Of a stretch of 64,000 nt of DNA, positions 1 to 6,597 are shown one piece after another. Origin of the DNA: Hymenobacter siberiensis (GTDB lineage Bacteria > Bacteroidota > Bacteroidia > Cytophagales > Hymenobacteraceae); the NCBI RefSeq assembly GCF_018967865.2, contig NZ_JAHLZY020000001.1, positions 1,736,001-1,800,000 of the forward strand. Reading direction: 5' to 3'. Position 1 is the stretch's first letter; each line of letters begins with the position of its first letter. The translations under genes were made by a program, and so were the position numbers. The notes beneath the pieces are model-generated. The model was not told the origin of the DNA and made no database searches. It saw only the letters and a list, made by a program, of their open reading frames with translations.

Positions 1-26
1 GCAATTCTCTCCTTTTTTTGTGGGCG

Positions 27-34
27 TACTTTTG
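27..34 (+). promoter_or_regulatory. possible -7 element upstream of thiL
   Basis: TACTTTTG matches the Bacteroidota -7 consensus TAnnTTTG. The expected TTG at -33 is only TTC (5-7, spacing 19). It lies about 100 bases before thiL, and a 10-bp inverted repeat (41-50 with 93-102) falls between. This is a weak call based on one motif. Confidence 0.25.
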
Positions 35-131
35 TGCGGTAGTTGTCAGCTGCTCGTGGCCGGTTGTCCGGCTGTTTGGCGGGTGGGTTGATGCTGACAA
101 CTGCCCCCGAGCAACTGACCACCAACAACCT

Positions 132-1163
132 ATGTCCGATAACCTCACGCCCCTTTCCGCCATTGGCGAATTTGCCCTTATCCGCCGCCTGCAGGCCAAT
201 ATCACGGCCCGCCAGCCCGGCACCGTGCTCGGCATCGGCGACGACGCGGCCATCATCCGGCCCACCGCCGGCACCGATACCGTGATGACCACCGACCTGC
301 TGGTGGAGGGTATTCACTTCGACCTCTCGTTCAGCCCGTTGCGCCACCTGGGCTACAAGGCCGTGGCCGTGAACGTGTCGGACGTGGCCGCCATGAATGC
401 CCTGCCCACGCAGCTGGTGGTGGCCCTTTCGGCCGGCCCGCGCTTTACCGTGGAGGCCATTGAGGAGCTGTATGCCGGCATGCGCCTGGCCTGCGAGGCC
501 TACAACGTAGACCTGGTGGGCGGCGACACCACCGCCAGCCGGGGCGGTCTCACGCTGGCCATCACGGTACTGGGCGAAGTGGCTACCGGCGAGGCCGTGC
601 GCCGCAGCGGTGGTCAGCCCACCGACCTGCTCTGCGTGACCGGCGACCTGGGCGGCGCTTTTCTGGGCCTGCAGGTACTGGAGCGCGAAAAGCAAGCCTA
701 CCTGGCCGACCCCGAAACCCAGCCCGAGCTGGCCAGCTACGAGTACATCGTGCAGCGCCAGCTGCGCCCCGAGGCCCGCCTCGACATTGTGCACGAGCTG
801 CGCGAGCGCGGCATCCGGCCCACCAGCATGATTGATATTTCGGATGGGTTGGCTTCGGAAGTGCTGCACCTGTGCACGGCCAGCGGCACGGGCGCGCGGG
901 TGTTCACCGAATTCCTGCCCCTGGCCAACCCCACGCTGGAGGCGGCGGCCGAGTTCAACCTCGACCCGCTCACCTGCGCCCTCAATGGCGGCGAGGACTA
1001 CGAGCTGCTGTTCACGGTACCGGTTACGGACCACGAAAAAATCAAGAACCACCCCGATATCACTATCATCGGCCACCTCACGGACAAATCTGACGGGACC
1101 AACCTGGTGACCAAGGCCGGGCAGGCAGTGCCGTTGCAGGCGCAGGGCTGGACTAGTTTTTAA
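132..1163 (+). CDS. thiL: thiamine-monophosphate kinase ThiL
   Basis: ThiL phosphorylates thiamine monophosphate to thiamine diphosphate with ATP, the last step of thiamine cofactor synthesis in the cytoplasm. The 343-residue product is close to the usual length of about 325-350. It starts with the family's IGEFALIRRL segment and has the Mg-ATP motif GIGDDAA at residues 34-40, TTDLLVEGIHF soon after, NVSDVAAMNA near 82, DISDGLAS near 238 and GGEDYELLF near 290, in the order expected for the AIRS/PurM-like fold. An in-frame start at 18 exists, but the ATG at 132 places the conserved IGEF segment at residue 11 and is preferred. A mobile inverted-repeat element begins six bases after the stop. 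Confidence 0.95.
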   Translation: MSDNLTPLSAIGEFALIRRLQANITARQPGTVLGIGDDAAIIRPTAGTDTVMTTDLLVEGIHFDLSFSPLRHLGYKAVAVNVSDVAAMNALPTQLVVALSAGPRFTVEAIEELYAGMRLACEAYNVDLVGGDTTASRGGLTLAITVLGEVATGEAVRRSGGQPTDLLCVTGDLGGAFLGLQVLEREKQAYLADPETQPELASYEYIVQRQLRPEARLDIVHELRERGIRPTSMIDISDGLASEVLHLCTASGTGARVFTEFLPLANPTLEAAAEFNLDPLTCALNGGEDYELLFTVPVTDHEKIKNHPDITIIGHLTDKSDGTNLVTKAGQAVPLQAQGWTSF

Positions 1164-1168
1164 CTAAT

Positions 1169-1257
1169 GAAGCTGTTTAGAAAGTCCCCGAACGGTCATG
1201 CAGCGCGCAGCGCTGCATGACCGTTCGGGGACCTTTTGTGACTTTCTAAACAACTCC
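1169..1257. mobile_element. MITE-like inverted-repeat element, copy 1 (89 bp)
   Basis: The element begins GAAGCTGTTTAGAAAGTC and ends GACTTTCTAAACAACTCC, giving 18-bp terminal inverted repeats with two mismatches. AAT lies directly outside both ends (1166-1168 and 1258-1260), as a 3-bp target duplication would. The interior holds a long palindrome around GGTCATGCAGCGCGCAGC. A longer copy in the opposite orientation, also flanked by AAT/ATT, lies at 37211-37355. It encodes nothing and is probably mobilised in trans; the AAT repeats would suit an IS5-type transposase, which is inference. The 220 bases from 1258 to the next gene hold nothing else I can identify. Confidence 0.8.
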
Positions 1258-1489
1258 AATGCTATGCAGTGGCTTATGTAGCGGCTGTTTCTGATTGCTC
1301 GTTGAAACACCGGGCACAAGAGCTGCCGGCGTAACATCCGTTTTTAAATTTAGATAACGGGTCCGATAATAAACTTTTAGGGCCCGCTATCGTTTAGCCC
1401 GGCAACTGCCCCTTTCGGAACTGGCACACTCCTTGTCAAGCCGACTCTTACGTTCCGAGTAAATCTCTCATTCCCTAATGACTTCGGCC

Positions 1490-2011
1490 ATGAATAAGCT
1501 CCCGTATCTCTTCGCTTTCATTATCCTGCTCACCTCGTTTCATGCTCCGGCTGCCCATGCGCAATGGAGCCCACAGGCCAAAGGTGCCGTTATCGGTGGC
1601 CTGGGCGGGGCTGCTGCCGGAGCCATCATCAACAAGCGCAATCGGGTTGTGGGTGGCGTGGTAGGTGGCGTGGCCGGTGGTGCTATTGGCTACGGTATTG
1701 GTAAGCACATCGACAACAAGCGCAAGCAGCGTGCCGCCGCCGCCGCCCAGCAGCGCGCCGTGGCCGCCCGCGAAGCTAACTATCGCCGCGAGCTGGCCCT
1801 GGCCCGCAACCGCCCGACCGTTACCACTACCCGCACCACGCAAACGGCCCTGGTGCCCGCCAATAGCCTGACGGCTTCCAGCACCATGGTGGGCGGCATG
1901 CAGCCCGCCGCGCAGCCGGCTCCCTCAAACGCCGCTTACCTGCCCAACCCTGCCTACGGCGATGCTTCGCACCCCTATGGCACTTCCGAGTATCGCCGGA
2001 AAAGCTGGTAA
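1490..2011 (+). CDS. glycine-zipper envelope protein
   Basis: This is a small exported protein of unknown function. From the ATG at 1490 (MNKLPYLFAF) it has a signal peptide ending near AHAQ. Two glycine-zipper segments follow, GAVIGGLGGAAAGAII and GGVVGGVAGGAIGYGIG, separated by a KRNRV turn. Next come a Lys/Arg/Ala/Gln-rich helical stretch and a low-complexity Pro/Ala/Tyr tail. Glycine-zipper proteins of this form are outer-membrane or periplasmic and may insert in membranes. An in-frame ATG at 1478 adds four residues and cannot be excluded. It stands alone, with no partner gene next to it. Confidence 0.75.
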   Translation: MNKLPYLFAFIILLTSFHAPAAHAQWSPQAKGAVIGGLGGAAAGAIINKRNRVVGGVVGGVAGGAIGYGIGKHIDNKRKQRAAAAAQQRAVAAREANYRRELALARNRPTVTTTRTTQTALVPANSLTASSTMVGGMQPAAQPAPSNAAYLPNPAYGDASHPYGTSEYRRKSW

Positions 2012-2133
2012 TTGCCACTTCGCATTATTTTGCAACCCCTGGGCGCCCGCGCCCGGGGGTTGATTGTTTCTGACCAGTTGCCGCGGTGGGCACAGCTGCC
2101 CGCCACTATTTCTTTCACCAATTCCCCGGATGT

Positions 2134-2598
2134 ATGAAATCCCTCGTTTGTAGCCTGTTGCTGGCCGCCGCCGCCCTCACTTCTTCCTGTTCGAAAGCGC
2201 CCGCCGACACGGCCAACGTGCAGAACCTGAACCGCGACTTTGTCACGGCCTGGAATAGCCGCGACACGGGTAAAATTACCGGCATGATGGCCGATGACAT
2301 CACCTTTGTGCAGGGCAATGCCCACTGGAAGGGCAAGGATGAAGTAGGCCAGAAATGGGTGAGCGCCACGATTCCGACCATCGCCAACCTGAAAACCAGC
2401 GTGAGCAGCAGCAATACCGACGACAACAGCACCTACGAGGCCGGCACGTTCTCGGTAGATGTGCAGCCCACCGCCCCCGGCGAGCCCGCCGGCTTTGGCG
2501 AAGGCAACTATATTTTCTTCTGGAAAAAAGCCGCCGATAATACCTGGAAGCTGAGCTACGCGCAGCTGGAAGACCTGCCGGTACAGCGCCGCAATTAA
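2134..2598 (+). CDS. SnoaL/DUF4440-like lipoprotein
   Basis: The product is a 154-residue lipoprotein with a signal peptide and a lipobox ending LTSSC (Cys19). The mature part has the NTF2/SnoaL cone-fold pattern: LNRDFVTAWNSRDTGKITGM, then DDITFVQG, WKGKDEVGQKW, a middle strand region, and FFWKKAADNTWKLSYAQ at the end. Members of this superfamily bind or isomerise small molecules or serve as scaffolds, so the exact role is not predictable. An in-frame ATG at 2086 would add 16 residues before the signal peptide and is rejected. Two hairpins follow the gene. Confidence 0.75.
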   Translation: MKSLVCSLLLAAAALTSSCSKAPADTANVQNLNRDFVTAWNSRDTGKITGMMADDITFVQGNAHWKGKDEVGQKWVSATIPTIANLKTSVSSSNTDDNSTYEAGTFSVDVQPTAPGEPAGFGEGNYIFFWKKAADNTWKLSYAQLEDLPVQRRN

Positions 2599-2600
2599 AA

Positions 2601-2628
2601 GTAGCGCGGACTACAAAGTCCGCGCTAC
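2601..2628. repeat. short palindromic repeat, GTAGCGCGGACT family
   Basis: Perfect 12-bp arms (GTAGCGCGGACT) around a 4-base loop start three bases after the stop codon of the preceding gene. The same word forms 24-bp arms at 30993-31083, so this is a dispersed family. Confidence 0.7.
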
Positions 2629-2648
2629 TACGCTACCCACTAAGTGAA

Positions 2649-2706
2649 AGCCCCAACGGGCACCCCAGATGTTCGCCAACGTCTGGGGTGCCCGTTGGGG
2701 CTTTTT
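2649..2706 (+). terminator. rho-independent-type terminator
   Basis: A long perfect stem, AGCCCCAACGGGCACCCCAGA against its complement, encloses a loop of about 12 bases (from 2670) and is followed by TTTTT at 2702-2706. It ends the SnoaL-like gene and separates it from the oxidoreductase. Confidence 0.85.
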
Positions 2707-2827
2707 GGCTTTGATAACAGAAGCAAAAGAATCAATTGCCCGCTTGAAGCGTTATACATCGTCCGCCACGGCCCCTTTGCGGCTTGTAGCTGCTGGCCGG
2801 CGGCCTCTTCCTTCTAATTCTCCGTTC

Positions 2828-3871
2828 ATGACAACTGATTCGTTTGCTCCCCTGGCCTACTCCGTGCTGGATTTGGCCCCTATAAATGCCGGCAGCACGC
2901 CGGCCGATACTTTCCACCACAGCCTGGACCTGGCGCAGCAGGTTGAGAAGCTGGGCTATACCCGATACTGGCTTTCCGAGCATCACAACATGGCGAGCGT
3001 GGCCAGCTCGGCGCCGGTAGTGCTGATTGGCTACATCGCGGGCGGCACCAGCACGTTGCGGGTGGGCTCGGGCGGCATCATGCTGCCCAACCATGCACCG
3101 CTGGTGGTGGCCGAGCAGCTGGGCACGCTGGCCTCGCTCTATCCGGGCCGCATTGATTTGGGGCTGGGCCGCGCGCCTGGTTCCGACCAGGTGACGGCCC
3201 AAGCCATTCGGGGCAGCCGCTTCGGTGGCCCGCAGGATTTCCCCCGCGACATTCAGCAGCTGCAGGCCTATTTCTCGGCCGCCAACAGCACCGCCACCGT
3301 GCGCGCCATTCCGGGCGAGGGGCTGGAGGTGCCCATCTGGATTCTGGGTTCCAGCACTGATAGCGCCTACCTGGCCGCCGCGCTGGGGCTGCCTTATGCG
3401 TTTGCCAGCCACTTTGCGCCGGGCCAGCTATTTGCGGCGCTAGAGATTTACCGTCAGAACTTCCGGCCGTCGGCCGCGCTGGCCGCGCCCTATGTTATTG
3501 CCTGCGTGAACGTGGTGGCCGCCGATACCGATGCCGAGGCGCAGCACCTGGCCACCTCGCTCAAGCAGTTTATGCTGGGCGTCATCAAGGGGCGGCCCGC
3601 GCCGTTGCAACCGCCCGTCGAGTCGATGGCCGGGCTGTGGGAGCCGGCGCAGCAATACACCGTGGAGCAGATGCTGGCCTGTGCCTTCATCGGTAGCAAG
3701 GCCACCGTTGAGCAGGACCTGCAGGCGTTTGTGGACGAGACGCAGGTGAATGAAATCATGGTGGTATCCAACATTTTCAGCCACGAGGCGCGGGTGTATT
3801 CCTATCAGCTGCTGGCGGAGGCGCTGCGGGGGATTCCGCAGCCGCAGAGTGAGCAGCAGCTGGTGGGCTAA
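2828..3871 (+). CDS. LLM class (luciferase-like) flavin-dependent oxidoreductase
   Basis: This is a 347-residue cytoplasmic protein of the bacterial luciferase-like group, which uses reduced flavin (FMNH2 or F420) in a TIM barrel. It has the hallmark start YSVLDLAPINAGSTPADTF, then YTRYWLSEHHNM, LRVGSGGIMLPNHAPLVVAEQ, LYPGRIDLGLGRAPGSD, and IWILGSSTDSAYLAAALGLPYAFASHF. These are typical of the YhbW/LuxAB-like subgroup annotated as LLM class flavin-dependent oxidoreductase. The substrate cannot be read from sequence. The ATG at 2828 puts YSVLDLAP at residue 11 as in the family; the in-frame extension to 2669 would begin inside the upstream terminator. Confidence 0.9.
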   Translation: MTTDSFAPLAYSVLDLAPINAGSTPADTFHHSLDLAQQVEKLGYTRYWLSEHHNMASVASSAPVVLIGYIAGGTSTLRVGSGGIMLPNHAPLVVAEQLGTLASLYPGRIDLGLGRAPGSDQVTAQAIRGSRFGGPQDFPRDIQQLQAYFSAANSTATVRAIPGEGLEVPIWILGSSTDSAYLAAALGLPYAFASHFAPGQLFAALEIYRQNFRPSAALAAPYVIACVNVVAADTDAEAQHLATSLKQFMLGVIKGRPAPLQPPVESMAGLWEPAQQYTVEQMLACAFIGSKATVEQDLQAFVDETQVNEIMVVSNIFSHEARVYSYQLLAEALRGIPQPQSEQQLVG

Positions 3872-3894
3872 AGCCCGCCGGAATATTAAAACCA

Positions 3895-3990
3895 GAACGT
3901 CATGCTGAGCGCAGCCGAAGCATCTCTACCGCAGTAGTAAATAATTACTCTCGCGGTAGAGATGCTTCGGTTGCGCTCAGCATGACGTTC
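3895..3990. repeat. dispersed hairpin repeat, GAACGTCATGCTGAGCGCAG family
   Basis: Inverted arms of 38 bp (3895-3932 and 3953-3990, one mismatch) surround a 20-base loop, with TTTTTTG just after on the plus strand. It lies between the converging oxidoreductase and the gene at 4017-4391 and could terminate both. A closely related perfect hairpin lies at 40453-40568. Confidence 0.85.
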
Positions 3991-4016
3991 TTTTTTGTTC
4001 GACTGCTTGGTTTCGG

Positions 4017-4391
4017 TTAATCCTCCGGGTAGGGCACGAAGACAAACTTCGTGAACTCCTTATCGAGCACGAAGAGGCAGCAGAACTCGTCGGGGTCTTT
4101 GTAATTAGCCTGGAAATAGGCCAAGCCGTCGGGTTCAATGATGCCTTGCTGCATGAAGAGCTCCAGGTAGCTGGCGAAGACGTGCCAGTCCAGGTTCAGG
4201 TCGTCGGCGTTGACGAGGAGGCCGCCGAGGGGCACTTCCTGCTTGGCAAAGACGAAAATGGGGTATTGGCTGAAGTCGCCCTTGCGAATCTGGGAAGAGG
4301 CTTCGAGCAGGGTGTCGCACACGACGACGAAATCCTTGGTGATGGTGCCGAGGTATTTGCCGTTGAGTTCGGGGTCGTTGAAGTAGTCCAT
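4017..4391 (-). CDS. conserved hypothetical protein
   Basis: I do not recognise this protein. From the ATG at 4391 it has 124 residues, acidic, without signal peptide or membrane segment. It is rich in aromatic residues (DYFNDPELNGKYLG at the start, FCCLFVLDKEFTKFVFVPYP at the end), suggesting a small alpha/beta cytoplasmic domain. A GTG at 4403 would overlap the stop of the upstream gene by one base (TAGTG) and suggests translational coupling; either start is possible. It is the last gene of a leftward group with the membrane protein at 4403-4945 and rlmD. Confidence 0.6.
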   Translation of the reverse strand: MDYFNDPELNGKYLGTITKDFVVVCDTLLEASSQIRKGDFSQYPIFVFAKQEVPLGGLLVNADDLNLDWHVFASYLELFMQQGIIEPDGLAYFQANYKDPDEFCCLFVLDKEFTKFVFVPYPED

Positions 4392-4402
4392 AATAGTGGT
4401 CA

Positions 4403-4945
4403 CTAAAGCTTATTCAGTTGCTCATTAATCTTATTCACCAGCAGACTCAATTTCTCGTTATCGCCTCTTCGGAAAAATGGAAATCTGCCTTTGGTACTGC
4501 TAATTTCCACTATAGCCAAATGCACAGTGTTATCTGAAATTAGCTCAATTGCCTCCCGGTTCAATTCAGTCCATTTATTCGAAACGGAGGCTTGAATAAT
4601 CGTTAGATTATTCTGTGAAGTACTACAGTCCAGTTGTTTAAATGTGGTTGTCAACAACTGGTGATTATTGGCTGCGCTCAACCCAGTTTGAATTTGAAAT
4701 AATTTTCGCTCATGGAGCAGGTTATATACTCCATAATAAGAGAGGCAGCTAAGCCCTGCAAAAACCATTATAAACAAGACCTGAGCTGGAGTAAAAGAAT
4801 CGAAGAAGAGAATTGAGCCGCAAGCTATCCAGAGAAGGAAGCAGATAAACACACCTACAAAGCCGCCATACCAATCAACGGACTTAGGTAACATACCTTC
4901 TTGAATTGCTTTAGCAACTTTCTTCTGATTCAGCCACATAATCAT
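4403..4945 (-). CDS. hypothetical membrane protein, AT-rich
   Basis: A 180-residue protein I cannot assign. Two hydrophobic segments (about residues 29-48 and 54-72) are followed by a soluble C-terminal domain with mixed strands. It overlaps the end of rlmD by four bases and abuts the gene at 4017-4391, so the three are probably co-transcribed. Its base composition is clearly more AT-rich than rlmD next to it, with codons such as AAT, ATT and TTA common. That points to a recent arrival or relaxed selection. Confidence 0.6.
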   Translation of the reverse strand: MIMWLNQKKVAKAIQEGMLPKSVDWYGGFVGVFICFLLWIACGSILFFDSFTPAQVLFIMVFAGLSCLSYYGVYNLLHERKLFQIQTGLSAANNHQLLTTTFKQLDCSTSQNNLTIIQASVSNKWTELNREAIELISDNTVHLAIVEISSTKGRFPFFRRGDNEKLSLLVNKINEQLNKL

Positions 4946-6354
4946 TTCAACTCCAGCGCCACCACATTCTCCACATGGTGCGTGTGCGGGAACATATCTA
5001 CCGGCTGCACGCGCGTCACGCGATACGCGGCATCGAGCAGTTCCAAATCGCGGGCCTGGGTGGCGGGGTTGCAGCTGATGTAGACGATGCGAGGGGCGCG
5101 CAGCTCCAGGAGGCGGGCCACCACGTCGGGGTGCATGCCGGCGCGGGGCGGGTCGGTGATGAGGACATCGGGGCGGCCGTGGCGGGCGGTGAAGTCGGCC
5201 GTGAGGATGTCCTTCATGTCGCCGGCATAGAACTCCATGTTGGTGATATTGTTGATTTCGGCGTTGACGTGGGCATCAGCCACGGCCTGCTCCACGTACT
5301 CGACGCCGATGACTTTGCGGGCCTGGTGGGCCACGAAGCTGGCGATGGTGCCGGCCCCCGTGTAGAGGTCGTACACGAGCTCATCGCCTTTGAGGGCGGC
5401 GAAATCGCGGGCTACTTTGTAGAGCTGGTGGGCGCCTTCGGAGTTGGTTTGGTAGAAGGACTTGGGGCCGATGCGGAAGCGCAGGCCTTCCATCTCTTCC
5501 TCGATGTAGGGCTTGCCTTTGTAGGTCACCACTTCCAGGTCGTGGAAAGTTTCGTTGCCCTTGCTGTTGAGGACGTAGTTGAGGGAGGTGATGCTGGGGA
5601 ACTTGGCGTAGAGGGCGTCGAGCAGGGGCTCGATGCTCTCGTGGGGGCGGTAGCACTGCAGAATCACCATGATTTCGCCGGTGCTCTGGGCGGTGCGGAT
5701 GATGAGGTTGCGCAGGTTGCCGGTCTGGCGCACCATGTTGCCGAATTCGAGGCCGTGCTCGCGGCCGTAGTCGCGGATGAAAAGGCGGATTTCGTTGCTG
5801 GGCTCGGCCTGGAGGTGGCAGTGCTGCACGTCGATAATCTTATCGAAGCGGGCGGGGGTGTGGAAGCCCAGCACGTTGCGGTCGAAGGTCTGGGTGTCGT
5901 CGTTGATTTGCTCGGTGGTGAGCCAGCCGTTGTCCGAGAAGGTGTATTCGAGCTTGTTGCGGTAGTAGGTGCGCTGGGGCGAGGAGAGGATAAACGGAAT
6001 CTCGGGCAGCTCAACTTTGCCGATGCGGGTGAGCTGGTCGATGACCTGCTGCTGCTTAAAGTGCAGCTGGGTATCGTAGCCGATGTGCTGCCACTTGCAG
6101 CCCCCGCAGGTGCCGAAGTGCTGGCAAAACGGCGTCACGCGCAGCTCGGAATACTGGTGAAACTTCACCGGCACGGCTTCCAAAAAGGTCTTCTTGGCTT
6201 TGGTGACGTGCAAATCCACGACATCGCCGGGGGCGACCTGCGACACGAAAATGACGAGGTTCTCGACGCGCACCAGGCATTTGCCTTCGGCCACCATGTC
6301 CTGAATGGTGACGTTGCGGAGTAACTCGGGGGCTATTTTTTTGGCTCGGCTCAT
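4942..6354 (-). CDS. rlmD: 23S rRNA (uracil-C5)-methyltransferase RlmD
   Basis: RlmD methylates U1939 of 23S rRNA with S-adenosylmethionine. The 470-residue product has an N-terminal TRAM-like RNA-binding domain (residues about 10-60). It has iron-sulfur ligands in CQHFGTCGGC (Cys77, 83, 86), with a later Cys in VQHCHL. The Rossmann methyltransferase domain shows YDLYTGAGTIASF, then DPPRAGMHPDVV, and the catalytic-Cys motif SCNPATQARDL. The length and motif order fit RlmD/RumA of Bacteroidota; the related TrmA/RlmC enzymes cannot be wholly ruled out. It starts upstream of, and overlaps by four bases, the AT-rich membrane gene. Confidence 0.9.
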   Translation of the reverse strand: MSRAKKIAPELLRNVTIQDMVAEGKCLVRVENLVIFVSQVAPGDVVDLHVTKAKKTFLEAVPVKFHQYSELRVTPFCQHFGTCGGCKWQHIGYDTQLHFKQQQVIDQLTRIGKVELPEIPFILSSPQRTYYRNKLEYTFSDNGWLTTEQINDDTQTFDRNVLGFHTPARFDKIIDVQHCHLQAEPSNEIRLFIRDYGREHGLEFGNMVRQTGNLRNLIIRTAQSTGEIMVILQCYRPHESIEPLLDALYAKFPSITSLNYVLNSKGNETFHDLEVVTYKGKPYIEEEMEGLRFRIGPKSFYQTNSEGAHQLYKVARDFAALKGDELVYDLYTGAGTIASFVAHQARKVIGVEYVEQAVADAHVNAEINNITNMEFYAGDMKDILTADFTARHGRPDVLITDPPRAGMHPDVVARLLELRAPRIVYISCNPATQARDLELLDAAYRVTRVQPVDMFPHTHHVENVVALELK

Positions 6355-6370
6355 AAGGGTGCAAAACTAC

Positions 6371-6597
6371 TGTCTGAACCGCGGATTTATCGGATTGGTC
6401 GGAATTATCGGATTTTGTGGGCGGTATGCAATCCGGAATCGCATACGATGGAAACGAGCTTGCACACCGTGGAAACGAAGTTGCCGTCGCGTTAGCCAAC
6501 AAGAAAGGCCACCCGATTGGGTGGCCTTTCTTGTTGGCTAACGCGACGGAGTACGGCTACAAAATCCGACCAATCCGATAAATCCGCAGTTCAGACA
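6371..6597. repeat. nested long inverted repeats with a 31-bp perfect hairpin
   Basis: The outer arms, 6371-6403 and 6565-6597, are 33 bp with one mismatch; the right arm ends one base before the stop codon of the gene at 6598. The inner hairpin 6484-6549 has 31-bp perfect arms around the loop GATT and contains the stem AAGAAAGGCCACCC. It can serve as a strong terminator for the giant leftward gene before rlmD begins. Confidence 0.85.

Noticed and set aside
2601..2628. Small hairpins as possible small-RNA genes
   Set aside because: They lack promoters and recur at other gene ends, so dispersed repeats or terminators explain them better.
4975..6324. 449-codon plus-strand open frame opposite rlmD
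   Set aside because: It is an antisense shadow of a clear RlmD gene in GC-rich DNA; its Gly/Val/His/Ala-rich composition matches no protein family.
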